Shown in pieces: positions 17,001 to 25,103 of a stretch of 36,734 nucleotides of DNA (its first letter is position 1; every line of letters starts with the position of its first letter). Where the stretch lies: the NCBI GenBank assembly GCA_938041505.1, contig CALITC010000015.1, forward strand, positions 1-36,734, given 5' to 3'. The notes beneath the pieces were generated by a model, which did no database searches, was not told the origin of the DNA, and saw only the letters and a list, made by a program, of their open reading frames with translations. A program made the translations under genes and the position numbers. This DNA comes from an uncultured Patescibacteria group bacterium (GTDB taxonomy: Bacteria; Patescibacteriota; JACMRA01).

Positions 17001-18387
17001 AACAACTACTGTCGAATTCTTTTATGCCGATGGCACATCTAGCGGATCGTTTAACGTTACTGATGCACAACAACACATCTATAGCGAGACTGGAAGTGCC
17101 CAAGGGACTGGAAGAGGTATCAAAATCGTAGCTGATGGCCCAATCAGCGCTCAATCTCAAGCCGATAGCGACGGAACCGAATCTGTAACTTTCCTACCAA
17201 AGAAAGAATTTGCTAAAGAATACCTCGTAATCACAGGTACACAATATATTGCTATTGTAAGCGACGATCCCGGCACAGTTTGTACGGTCTACGATGACCT
17301 AGGAGTCTTGGCGGAAACAAAAACACTCACTTCAAACGCAATCAATCACACCACCCTCGGTAATACCACAACCGGTGACTTATCAGCATTCCTAGCTGGT
17401 TATTACATGCAATGCACCAATCCGGTGTACGCCTATTACGAAAAAAATGGAGATGATACTAACACATCCATCACCGATGAAACAACAATGATTTCGTTCC
17501 CTCAAGCTCGAAAGAAAACAATTATAGAACCAATTATAACCGACATAGACGATACTCAAGTGCTTGAAGAAGGTCTGTACTACGAATCCGGATATGATTC
17601 TAACACCACAGCCTTAGACTTAGAAGCCTCAATAACTTTCACCATTGACGGAAACACCTTGAACAACCCAACTCATATTTCTTGGAACGATTTTGATTGG
17701 ACTTCTATTATCCCAACTCAAAGCGAAACCAATAATGTAGAAGCAGTAGAAGTTGAGGTTTTCTACGCGACAGATACCAACTGCGCTACAGCAACGTATA
17801 CTTCTGCGGGCATTCTAACTGGCAGCTCAGATACAATTCCTATTACCGCTTCAGACAACAGCTGTCTTCAAGTTGAGATAACACTCAGAACGGGCGACGA
17901 AGCATATGCCCCATTAATTGAAGATATTACATTCACCTATACAGACCCAATGGAAATCGGAGACATTACAACAACAAACAACATCAACATCGATGGAAAC
18001 ATTTCAGCAACAAGTATAAACAAAAGAATCTTAAAATTCGTCACACCTAATACCAATCTAAGCAACCTAGATCATGAATTAAGCTATGAATCCGGAACCA
18101 ATACCGCTGACTTTACCAACTTTGATCTTGACCTTGTAGAAACAGACACAAATACAGCGATAAATCAGTTCGACTATCCATCTCCAGGATTCCCAGTAAC
18201 ACCACCTGCTGTCTACTCTGGTAATTCAGCTGAATTCAATAGCTCAACAGATAATGCCTTATATCTTGACCAAGCAAGGGCTACCGGCTCTGCAAGCGTC
18301 TTCGAGATTGAAAGTCATATCTACGTTGAAGGCTCTAATGGCGTCGTTATTAATCGCCCTTACACCCTAACAATTAGCGGAACATAG
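14044..18387 (+). CDS. Giant DUF2341-containing surface protein with internal duplication
   Basis: The 1447-residue product has a cytoplasmic-type start of about 55 residues, one hydrophobic export segment (TVVALVALLGISSNSA) and then an entirely extracellular, Thr/Asn/Asp-rich, strand-rich body. Two DUF2341 domains are visible: about 162-261 (YNWKYRQCFDID ... CMYYGNPSV) and about 663-764 (WNSRLPVTITN ... LYIYYNST). Each is followed by a related module ending in a Ser-Asp motif: AKSLADSDGGESATFLP (about 519) and AQSQADSDGTESVTFLP (about 1035). Thus residues about 160-655 and 660-1150 are duplicated units of roughly 500 residues. The C-terminus (1150-1447) has further beta domains, no sorting motif and no final membrane anchor. 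DUF2341 proteins often occur in large exported or adhesin-like proteins; binding of host cells or glycans is inference. Start ATG 14044; stop TAG. Confidence 0.85.
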   Translation: MFERFKNQILFLWIFTAYFPYLQALNGLAPKLKIPRVIWRNKVMATVVALVALLGISSNSALINIVEALFHVQNFAKAEAIVEPGITIYKYETETTTTLTDKAEFETGSSTTNQFETGFDDIIAFDDTDDYFTLNHYGANEPNTDQNGDWWDDDTDDSTKYNWKYRQCFDIDHTAGTTNLVEYQLYLDFDTVTEISGGRMQSEGQDIRFVDTSGNLIDHYIADEINTNTTRIWIQPDLITAGTTKTYCMYYGNPSVTSTSNREAVFTYSNKEDLYAVLAENADGDTINFGSYVDNNDIIVDSYNQSYDQYEINSVSGTGSVAGNSDIRANGPIQATIQGSNIDSVVPISNAGLEFTYRMDRGAHILDFVAPRCSANVEIYNTTNLGAVVAGGSFTIPTAGSYTWNEAVEDANAFANDDAVYITSTNGCPILVNHRSTANADTFPMFPSSSEDWYGVGSNTLELSSNTTTTLSIFDSGASSPTNVTLNAANDYHTTDTGAGSQGTQPSQRIVVTSGGGIGAKSLADSDGGESATFLPRSEMDTKYIIPEAAEYLAISTIAGANTTVEIYNNASGCAFGGGAPDQTASANSTNDYPGFVRFTAIPAGACVVSNHPIAPYYEKESGDDETSLWSWKQGRQRVQVDPTTSIGTVEAGAWNLGTGDTWNSRLPVTITNNVGAAIAEYPIRVPLTGQTDLLTNAQADGGDVRIAGAQGDGTDNQDYYLEEFNNSFAGDGDLWTQTTVAGNSTQTLYIYYNSTTAQTSNANQESVFTYTSAQPLYYPVSTNTGGTFNVYSLIDNNDLFFLGVSYSGFDTGENYTDPGVTTNAQGIVNQNEIFQATGPVNAGFTNDATDAIHPLSWSGTKFLTADTRYEQEFSILAPYANSTVTFEESTGTGWAPLGAAVSLTQGVSQNVVRNTQNGTGTTPANGIRITSTTPIIVHTHGNNGAALTNDTVLVYPVEDSYEESTDTYELYGISSNAMLLTTENPTTTVEFFYADGTSSGSFNVTDAQQHIYSETGSAQGTGRGIKIVADGPISAQSQADSDGTESVTFLPKKEFAKEYLVITGTQYIAIVSDDPGTVCTVYDDLGVLAETKTLTSNAINHTTLGNTTTGDLSAFLAGYYMQCTNPVYAYYEKNGDDTNTSITDETTMISFPQARKKTIIEPIITDIDDTQVLEEGLYYESGYDSNTTALDLEASITFTIDGNTLNNPTHISWNDFDWTSIIPTQSETNNVEAVEVEVFYATDTNCATATYTSAGILTGSSDTIPITASDNSCLQVEITLRTGDEAYAPLIEDITFTYTDPMEIGDITTTNNINIDGNISATSINKRILKFVTPNTNLSNLDHELSYESGTNTADFTNFDLDLVETDTNTAINQFDYPSPGFPVTPPAVYSGNSAEFNSSTDNALYLDQARATGSASVFEIESHIYVEGSNGVVINRPYTLTISGT

Positions 18388-18459
18388 AAACTTCTAAATA
18401 ATTGACAACACCAATCATAAAGACCACACTTACAACCAACACAACATCAAAAATTAGCA

Positions 18460-18999
18460 ATGACCAAAAAAATATCAAGAACTACAAAAAAAGAATTCAT
18501 AGACTATCTATCGGAGACTCTTTTTAGTGTTTCAATTTATTTCATGCTGTATCGTATTTTGACGGTTTTTATCATTACTAATATCTATGGCTACCAATGG
18601 TCTATTCGGAGAGATTTTGGCAGTATACCTATCCTAGCATTTGAAATGAATCTAGATGAGTTTGCTAGAATGAATGCCAATTCCCAAATCATTACTGCCG
18701 TTCTAATACTGATCGGGTTCATACTAACTATGTTCAGAAAACCTAAGCAACATTTCAAAAAAGATCGTTATGCTTGGAAGTTGGCTCATGTGAGTGGCTG
18801 GTTCTTAGGGGTTTTGATGAGTATGATCATGTATTTCGTAGCGATCTACATCAATCCTGGATTACGTTTTGAGACCAAAGAATACACCGGTATTGCCATA
18901 GTGTTAATAAATATCATTGGCCTACTTTGTTATGTTATCTATACTCAATATCTAAGCGCAAGATATAGCAAAACAACCAAAGAAAAGCTCGCAGCTTAA
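18460..18999 (+). CDS. Four-span membrane protein of unknown function
   Basis: A 179-residue protein with basic ends and about four hydrophobic spans (about 22-42, 74-92, 107-131, 145-167). The loop between spans one and two is about 30 residues and carries RRDFGSIPILAFEMNLDEFARMN. No family recognised. It follows the giant surface gene by 72 nt with no terminator between, so the two may be co-transcribed; a TTGACA at 18402 has no good -10. Start ATG 18460 (MTKKISRTTKKEF). The final TAA overlaps the stop of the convergent trimodular gene by two bases. Confidence 0.75.
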   Translation: MTKKISRTTKKEFIDYLSETLFSVSIYFMLYRILTVFIITNIYGYQWSIRRDFGSIPILAFEMNLDEFARMNANSQIITAVLILIGFILTMFRKPKQHFKKDRYAWKLAHVSGWFLGVLMSMIMYFVAIYINPGLRFETKEYTGIAIVLINIIGLLCYVIYTQYLSARYSKTTKEKLAA

Positions 19000-21900
19000 A
19001 GATGTGCTTTTGAACTCAATCCTTTGCGTTGTAAATGATTCCAAGACTGATGCCCTCCTCTGATGGCTTTGAGTACAACCAGACATTGCGTAAACCAAAG
19101 AATAGCTCTATATACAATCATTTGATAAGGTAGGTACCACAATACTTGCCATTTATTTTTATTATTATCGACCAAGACTGCCATAACATTACTTATATAG
19201 TAAAGTGCCAATGATCCCATTACAAACATAAGCGACCTCGTAAAATCACCACCAATCAACATCTGGATATCTGCCCTACTTGAAAACAAACTTATCGTAA
19301 AATTAAACAAAAGGATAACAAGCATATATAGATAAGCAACCATCATCCCCAAAAAAACATAACTCAACAATGTTTCGGGTAAGACTACTATACCAAGATA
19401 TCCATACCGAGGATTAAAAACCATACTCTTGTGCTTCCATAAACACTGCAAAGTTCCGTATTGCCACCGAATACGCTGTTTTACAAAATCACGAATATTT
19501 GAAGGTGCTTCCGTAATTGCAATTGCATCTTTTTCATAAACAATCTTGCGCCCCAGCTTTCTAATGCGCAAGGTAAGGTCTGTATCTTCAGCCAAAGTTT
19601 GGTTGGAATAACCACCAACAGCTATCATATCTTCTTTGCGCCAAGCACCAAGGGCCCCCGGAACCACAGGTATGGCATTAGTAAGGCTAAAAATTTCTTT
19701 ATCAAACGATTGACCATATATATACTCGGCTCTCTGAGTCTGAGTCAAAAACGAGTCGTAGTTACCTACATGAATATTTCCAGAAACGCCACCAACTTTT
19801 TCATCGATAAAATTACGCATCAATTTTGATATAGTATTTTCGAGCATGATTGTATCTGCATCGATACATACCACAAAATCATATTTTGCCTGCAATAAAC
19901 CATAATTACTTGCACTTGACTTCCCACCATTTTCTTTGGCCAGAATCTGAACTTTAGGATTATTGGAGTACTTGCTGCTCAGTTTTTTGAGGGTGTTATC
20001 TTTCGACCCATCGTCAACAACAATCACCTCAAGCAGCGGATAATCAGACGCCAAGACTGACTTCACCGTATCCAAGATAGTTTTTTCTTCATTATAAGCT
20101 GGCACAATTACTGAAACCCCTGGTTGGTGATCGGTTATCTTACGTTTTTTTAGCAAGGCCAAACCAAATAAAAACAGAGTTAAGAAAAGCTTCACAAACA
20201 TAATCCAAGCAAAGACTGTTGCATAGCCCCAAAAAGCTTTGGATAAATATTTAGAATTCCAAGCTTTAATTCTATTACGTATATTCCACAACCTCCCTTG
20301 AGATTGAGTTTCAAACTCATGATGGTGATTGAGCTCAGTAAGAGGGGCAAAAGCTATTCCCCTATCCTGAATATCATCAATGATTGACGGCAGTGCTTGA
20401 ATTGTTTGAGACTTATCTCCCCCGCCATCATGGAAGAGTACCTGGCTATAATCTCCGCTATCAATCTTATCAAGGACGTTAGCTCGGATTTGTTCCACTC
20501 CTGGCTTAGTCCAATCCCGAGAGTCAACCTCAAACTCAGCAACCTGCAAACCAAGATCCTGCAATACCTCCAAATTCTTCAGATCATAATTCGTTGCATA
20601 CCCATCAGTATCATTGAAAGGTGTTCTAAAATAGACTGGCTCAACCCCAGAAACCTCTCTAATTGCATCTTGCGTTAGTTCAACTTCCTTGCGAAACGCA
20701 TCGGATCGCAAATAATACGTTCGAGGATGCAGGTACGTATGGTTGCCTGTTTCATGACCTTCATCAACTATTCGCTTAACTATATCCGGATGCTTGCGAA
20801 CGTTATCCCCTACAACATGAAAAGTTGCTGTTACATTTTTTTCCTTGAGAATGTCCAAGATTGCTGGAGTATATTCTGGGTGCGGGCCATCATCAAAAGA
20901 CAAATTTATATGTCCAATCTTCTTCCCAAATCTCACAACCCTAGCTTGTTGAGGCAACTCTACAACTGTAGTATTATACAGCGATTCGTTCTCAACTAGT
21001 TCAACTTTCAGAGGCTTAGGTTTTTGTAAAAGATGGTACATCTCTCCCTCACCTTGCCGTATAATTGAAGTAGTCAAAAATATCTCTTCAGGACCTTCAT
21101 TAAAAGAATAATTTTTCAAATTCCATGCTCGAGAGTCAACCTCGCTTAGACCAGCATAACCAAAATCTCCATTATAACCGCCTCTATCCAAAGCTCTCTG
21201 AATAGCAAGACTGTCCAACACTTGGTAATCTCCACAGTCTCCAATAACATCATAAGAACATTGGGCATTCTCCTCTAATTTTTCTTGATAATTGACCACA
21301 GGTATCAGAGTCGATCCTAATCGATACTCAAAATTAAAAATTGGGATTACCCCTTCAAAGTTATGATCTGGGTTATCCAGAAGATCGTCAATCGTTACCA
21401 GTTGGTAAGGTTTTGAATCTGTAACCACTTTTAAATCAATCTCAGAGTTATTTTGCAACATCCACCTAAAAGATAGATTTTTAGAAAGACCACCTTCATA
21501 AGCACTCTTCAAACTTAGAAGAGTATTCACATCAAAATCTTCGGTAAGCTTAAGTGCAATGCCAGAATAATTAAACCTCTCTAAGTACTTTTGCAATGTA
21601 GACATATATGCCTTTAAGCCTTCTTCATCACCAAGCAATGCTACAATTTCAGGGTTAACATTTTCCACATAAAGCTGCGGGACATCTACAATGTATTTCT
21701 GCTTAAATTCAAGTAAATTATCTTCTGAAGTAGTGACCCTACCTTCGAGTAGAACTTCCGAAAAATTATTAACATATTCTTTAAAATGAGCATAATCACC
21801 TGCACCAAGTTTCACAACAACAGGGTACTTGTCGTTCATAGAAGTTTCAGTACCTGCCTCCAATGAGAGATACGATTTCATTGAACGAAACGTTGACTCT

Positions 21901-22058
21901 ATGCCAAAGAAACCAAAAACAATTATAAAAATCAATCCAAAGCTAAGTAAAATTTTTGCGAAGCGCCATCGCCTGCCCGTCACATCGTTAAAAATTTGAG
22001 GTAACTTGGACTTACCTAATTCTAATGATTTTCGAACAACAATTTGACTATCTTTCAT
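18996..22058 (-). CDS. Trimodular GH18-like / NodB deacetylase / GT2 membrane protein
   Basis: In order: an N-terminal membrane span (about 36-56); an extracytoplasmic GH18-like region (about 65-340); a NodB polysaccharide deacetylase (about 380-580); a span (about 622-645); a cytoplasmic GT2 domain (about 655-870); and C-terminal spans (about 885-990). The NodB motifs look complete: SFDDGP (D389, D390), NHTYLHP (H440, H444), RTPFND, DSRDW and LFHDGG. GT2 motifs: VVDDGS, CIDADT (D733/D735), LAEDTD (E825-D826), QRIRW (862-866). The three-part order matches known bacterial proteins that synthesise and trim beta-linked N-acetylglucosamine-type polysaccharide; the exact polymer is inferred. The GH18 catalytic DxxDxDxE is not seen (GIALKLTED at the expected place), so that part may only bind glycan. 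Single-gene unit with a promoter at 22099-22128. Start ATG 22058; stop TAA. Confidence 0.88.
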   Translation of the reverse strand: MKDSQIVVRKSLELGKSKLPQIFNDVTGRRWRFAKILLSFGLIFIIVFGFFGIESTFRSMKSYLSLEAGTETSMNDKYPVVVKLGAGDYAHFKEYVNNFSEVLLEGRVTTSEDNLLEFKQKYIVDVPQLYVENVNPEIVALLGDEEGLKAYMSTLQKYLERFNYSGIALKLTEDFDVNTLLSLKSAYEGGLSKNLSFRWMLQNNSEIDLKVVTDSKPYQLVTIDDLLDNPDHNFEGVIPIFNFEYRLGSTLIPVVNYQEKLEENAQCSYDVIGDCGDYQVLDSLAIQRALDRGGYNGDFGYAGLSEVDSRAWNLKNYSFNEGPEEIFLTTSIIRQGEGEMYHLLQKPKPLKVELVENESLYNTTVVELPQQARVVRFGKKIGHINLSFDDGPHPEYTPAILDILKEKNVTATFHVVGDNVRKHPDIVKRIVDEGHETGNHTYLHPRTYYLRSDAFRKEVELTQDAIREVSGVEPVYFRTPFNDTDGYATNYDLKNLEVLQDLGLQVAEFEVDSRDWTKPGVEQIRANVLDKIDSGDYSQVLFHDGGGDKSQTIQALPSIIDDIQDRGIAFAPLTELNHHHEFETQSQGRLWNIRNRIKAWNSKYLSKAFWGYATVFAWIMFVKLFLTLFLFGLALLKKRKITDHQPGVSVIVPAYNEEKTILDTVKSVLASDYPLLEVIVVDDGSKDNTLKKLSSKYSNNPKVQILAKENGGKSSASNYGLLQAKYDFVVCIDADTIMLENTISKLMRNFIDEKVGGVSGNIHVGNYDSFLTQTQRAEYIYGQSFDKEIFSLTNAIPVVPGALGAWRKEDMIAVGGYSNQTLAEDTDLTLRIRKLGRKIVYEKDAIAITEAPSNIRDFVKQRIRWQYGTLQCLWKHKSMVFNPRYGYLGIVVLPETLLSYVFLGMMVAYLYMLVILLFNFTISLFSSRADIQMLIGGDFTRSLMFVMGSLALYYISNVMAVLVDNNKNKWQVLWYLPYQMIVYRAILWFTQCLVVLKAIRGGHQSWNHLQRKGLSSKAHL

Positions 22059-22098
22059 AATACTATATATACACTTAACTCTCTTAATATCTACTTTT

Positions 22099-22128
22099 AA
22101 TATGTGAAAGAAAAAAAATATTTGTCAA
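22099..22128 (-). promoter_or_regulatory. Promoter of the trimodular gene
   Basis: On the minus strand: TTGACA (22128-22123), an 18-nt A/T spacer, and CATATT (22104-22099), leaving a leader of about 35 nt to ATG 22058. Confidence 0.5.
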
Positions 22129-22192
22129 GTTTATCGTGAAAATACAAGTTTTTTAAAATTCAATAATTAACCTATTCTCATTAATTGGGTTC

Positions 22193-22221
22193 TTTACATT
22201 TTAAGAATCATTTTATACACT
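22193..22221 (+). promoter_or_regulatory. Promoter of the 22244 membrane protein gene
   Basis: TTTACA (22193-22198), 17 nt, TACACT (22216-22221), about 15 nt of leader before ATG 22244. It is divergent from the trimodular gene promoter 65 nt away. Confidence 0.5.
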
Positions 22222-22243
22222 ACTCTACATTAACCCCATAGGT

Positions 22244-23533
22244 ATGGAAAAAATTGGAGAATTATTACGGAACACATTTGCGATTTATGCATACATTACG
22301 GCAATTACCTTAATGGCTTTGAGTGGTTTTGGCCTGTCTGGGAAATACTTACTAATTTTTTTTAGTAGTTTGTTATTTATTTTTATATGGCATGCATTGT
22401 TCCAAGACAGCGAGCATGTAAAACTTCGCTATAGATCAATTTTTTTCTTTAACCTCAAAATAATTCTGGTTCTGCTAGGAATCATCGCTTGGGTCTCAAT
22501 TACCGATTATTATTTAGTTGAGCTATTCAAGATTTACGCTATAGATATTAGCGAAACAGCCTATTGGAAAATTATGTTTGGAGGCCTAATCCCTGTTATT
22601 CTAACTACCTTTAGTGTTTTATATTATATTGGATCTAATCACATATCCAATAGTATTAGAATACTTATTTTAAGCGCATTTTTTCTCAACTCAAATTTGA
22701 ACGACATTTTGTACTATAAGCTATTTTCAGAAGCTTTACCGAATAATTGGACGTGGGTTACTCAACCTAAGTTCTTGTTTTCGTCTTCTCTAACTAAGAA
22801 TGAAGTTATAACATGGATGATTATTAGTCTAACCTTTGGTATAATTGCAGCCTTATTCCCTTACGAAATACTAGTTTGGAATAAAGCTGAAGATAGTAAC
22901 GACTTTAAGAGAACAAATCGCCAAAGGTTGATTGAAATTATTATTCTAATTGTCTTCACACTCAGTAATATATTTTTTGCTGGTAAGGTCGTTACATTGA
23001 CCCAAGTGAATCTTAACAAAATTCGAAACGAGTACTCCAAACAACTGCAAAATACTTCCCAAAAAATCGAAGAACAGTTGAATAAATTATCCCTCAATAA
23101 CGAACCTCTCAACACCGAGGAACAAAGACTGACTATTGCTTTTGAGATAATCCAAATATTGCAGGACGGATATCGATCCACAGGAGAGTACCCTATCTCA
23201 ACTGGCAACTGCAACGAAACCTGGGATAGCTCAAACAACGGTTTACCATTCAATACAGTAGAAAAAATATTCAAAGACCCTGCAGAAATCAACAATGACA
23301 ATTGCTTTTTGGATCAAGAAAATTCTCGTATCTTATATTACTCAGATGGGCAACAATTCGCACTCCTCCTCAACGGTCAAAACATAAATAAAAATTCAAA
23401 CCTTTACGTGCCCGGCACAAACGATGTGAGTTGGTTCGACAGCGAAACTTACTTCAATGCCGACTGGGAATGGAATACAAAAATGCTTGTATACATGTTT
23501 AGCAAAGGCTCAGAAATAACCAATATTCAGTAA
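22244..23533 (+). CDS. Polytopic membrane protein with pilin-like C-terminal domain
   Basis: The first 250 residues hold about six or seven hydrophobic spans. A short coiled segment follows (about 262-292, KQLQNTSQKIEEQLNKL), then a soluble domain (about 295-429). That domain resembles the globular part of type IV pilins from low-GC Patescibacteria: a long helix ending in ILQDGYRSTGEYPIS, a Cys (GNC), WDSSNNG, a second Cys (DNCF), and strands ILYYSDGQQFALLL. The likeness is by eye and unproven, and a membrane-anchored pilin-like domain would be unusual. The egghead-like glycosyltransferase follows after 14 nt, so the two are surely co-transcribed and may act together at the membrane. Start ATG 22244; stop TAA. 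Confidence 0.75.
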   Translation: MEKIGELLRNTFAIYAYITAITLMALSGFGLSGKYLLIFFSSLLFIFIWHALFQDSEHVKLRYRSIFFFNLKIILVLLGIIAWVSITDYYLVELFKIYAIDISETAYWKIMFGGLIPVILTTFSVLYYIGSNHISNSIRILILSAFFLNSNLNDILYYKLFSEALPNNWTWVTQPKFLFSSSLTKNEVITWMIISLTFGIIAALFPYEILVWNKAEDSNDFKRTNRQRLIEIIILIVFTLSNIFFAGKVVTLTQVNLNKIRNEYSKQLQNTSQKIEEQLNKLSLNNEPLNTEEQRLTIAFEIIQILQDGYRSTGEYPISTGNCNETWDSSNNGLPFNTVEKIFKDPAEINNDNCFLDQENSRILYYSDGQQFALLLNGQNINKNSNLYVPGTNDVSWFDSETYFNADWEWNTKMLVYMFSKGSEITNIQ

Positions 23534-23547
23534 AATATAAACAGAAT

Positions 23548-24930
23548 ATGAGCCACAAAAAATCAATTTTAAAAGATGCATTTTTATTTAGTTTTGCAAT
23601 AATTTTACCTGTAGTAGTATATGTAATTATCACGTATTATTTTGTTAATCGAATCAACCTCTTCGATTCTTTTGTGGATGTTATTATGATGTTCTTTAAG
23701 CTATTTTGGTTCGGAGGAATTATCTTAGTACCTACATCATTCTTCGCGTTTATCAAATATCGGTCACCTTTTAGCGCCAACCAAAAAAATATAGAAATTC
23801 TTGAAAAAGAAGGGTGGGATCGAACCAAGCTCTTAAACATTGTATACGTATCCAAAGGAGTTAATATCAAATCGGTGCGAAGGTCAGTTCGTCAAACACT
23901 TGCAATTCTAAACAAAAATCTTGTCACTTATAATATTGAAATAGTTACTGACCTCCCTGTTGAAGACTATTTCGAGAACGAAATTTCTGATAATTCTCAT
24001 GTACAATTTATTCTGGTACCGGATAATTACACCACCCAGAACAACGCACTTTACAAAGCAAGAGCACTTCATTATGCGCTTGAAAAGCGCAACCTAACCA
24101 ATCCTCAAAGAGATGTATATCATTTGCACCTAGACGAAGAATCGCAGATCACTGTAGAGGCAATCGCCGGTATTCATAAGTTTATCAAAGACCCAAAAAG
24201 TCACGAAACCGTTGGCCAAGGAGAAATCAAATACAATGCCCATAACTATGGAAAAAATATTCTGATCACTGCAATCGACTCTATTCGCACCGGAGATGAC
24301 TTAGGACGATTTAGATTTCAACTCAAATATATTCACAAACCACTTTTTGGTTTGCATGGATCATTCTTACTTATTCCAGATGGTGTTGAAAAAGATTTTG
24401 GTTTTGATCTTGGGGGGCGCGGCTCGATAACAGAAGACGCATACTTCGCCCTCTTGGCCTCTGAGAGAGGAGTAAAGTTCGACTGGGTTGATGGCTTTAT
24501 TCGCGAGCAGTCTCCATTCACTCTAAGTGATATTCTCAAGCAACGTAAACGCTGGATATCAGGATTAGAAATGCTTGCAGAAGATCCCATAATCTCCCTC
24601 AAAACTAGGCTACCTCTTCGCATAAATTTAATTCTTTGGGAAATAACTTGGCTCTCAATACTTATTACCCTCATTAATATGGCAATTGGCGGCAGCTACT
24701 ATCCAGCGTGGCTTTCTTACACAGCAGGATTTTTAACAGGTGGCTATATCTCTCTTTATACAGTCGGCGCGTATCGCAATCTAATGGATCTTAATTTCTC
24801 AGCTATCAAAAAAGTCTATTACTTTTGTCTGATATTCTTATTGGTTCCCGTTGCAGCATTTGTCGAGGCAATAGCCGTCATCTACGCCCTACTTTTCCCA
24901 ATGACCACCTTCGAAATCGTCAAAAAATAG
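23548..24930 (+). CDS. Egghead-like family 2 glycosyltransferase
   Basis: A 460-residue membrane enzyme: two N-terminal spans (about 10-30, 42-66), a GT-A core, and spans at about 355-450. The core matches the pattern I recall for animal egghead (beta-1,4-mannosyltransferase) and its bacterial relatives: HLHLDEES (D196-E198), GQGEIKYNAHN, DSIRTGDDLGRFRFQ, HKPLFGLHGSF, FDLGGRGSITEDAYFA (E296-D297), EQSPFTLSDILKQRKRW (Q332-W336). Bacterial members are annotated simply as GT2, so a mannosyl donor is inference. It follows the pilin-tailed membrane protein by 14 nt. Start ATG 23548; stop TAG. Confidence 0.85.
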   Translation: MSHKKSILKDAFLFSFAIILPVVVYVIITYYFVNRINLFDSFVDVIMMFFKLFWFGGIILVPTSFFAFIKYRSPFSANQKNIEILEKEGWDRTKLLNIVYVSKGVNIKSVRRSVRQTLAILNKNLVTYNIEIVTDLPVEDYFENEISDNSHVQFILVPDNYTTQNNALYKARALHYALEKRNLTNPQRDVYHLHLDEESQITVEAIAGIHKFIKDPKSHETVGQGEIKYNAHNYGKNILITAIDSIRTGDDLGRFRFQLKYIHKPLFGLHGSFLLIPDGVEKDFGFDLGGRGSITEDAYFALLASERGVKFDWVDGFIREQSPFTLSDILKQRKRWISGLEMLAEDPIISLKTRLPLRINLILWEITWLSILITLINMAIGGSYYPAWLSYTAGFLTGGYISLYTVGAYRNLMDLNFSAIKKVYYFCLIFLLVPVAAFVEAIAVIYALLFPMTTFEIVKK

Positions 24931-24931
24931 C

Positions 24932-25042
24932 TTATCGAATAAATCCCTTAACTTCTTTTTCGATTGATTTTAATAAGCTATTAACTTCTTCCAAACTCTC
25001 AAGCGAAATTGCGAAATTAAAGTTGTATGTGTCATTATCCAT
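24932..25042 (-). CDS. Possible 36-residue small protein
   Basis: On the minus strand an ATG (25042) to TAA (24932) frame gives an acidic, amphipathic peptide: MDNDTYNFNFAISLESL, then EEVNSLLKSIEKEVKGFIR. It occupies most of the gap between the egghead-like gene and trmB. The balanced Glu/Lys helix looks more protein-like than most random AT-rich frames. No clear Shine-Dalgarno or promoter; upstream -10-like TATATT only. It is convergent with the GT2 gene (one base apart). No family recognised. Confidence 0.4.
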   Translation of the reverse strand: MDNDTYNFNFAISLESLEEVNSLLKSIEKEVKGFIR

Positions 25043-25103
25043 ACAATAAAAATATACAACAATTCTTATTGATTAAAAGTTCATTATTAGCTAAACAAAC
25101 AGT

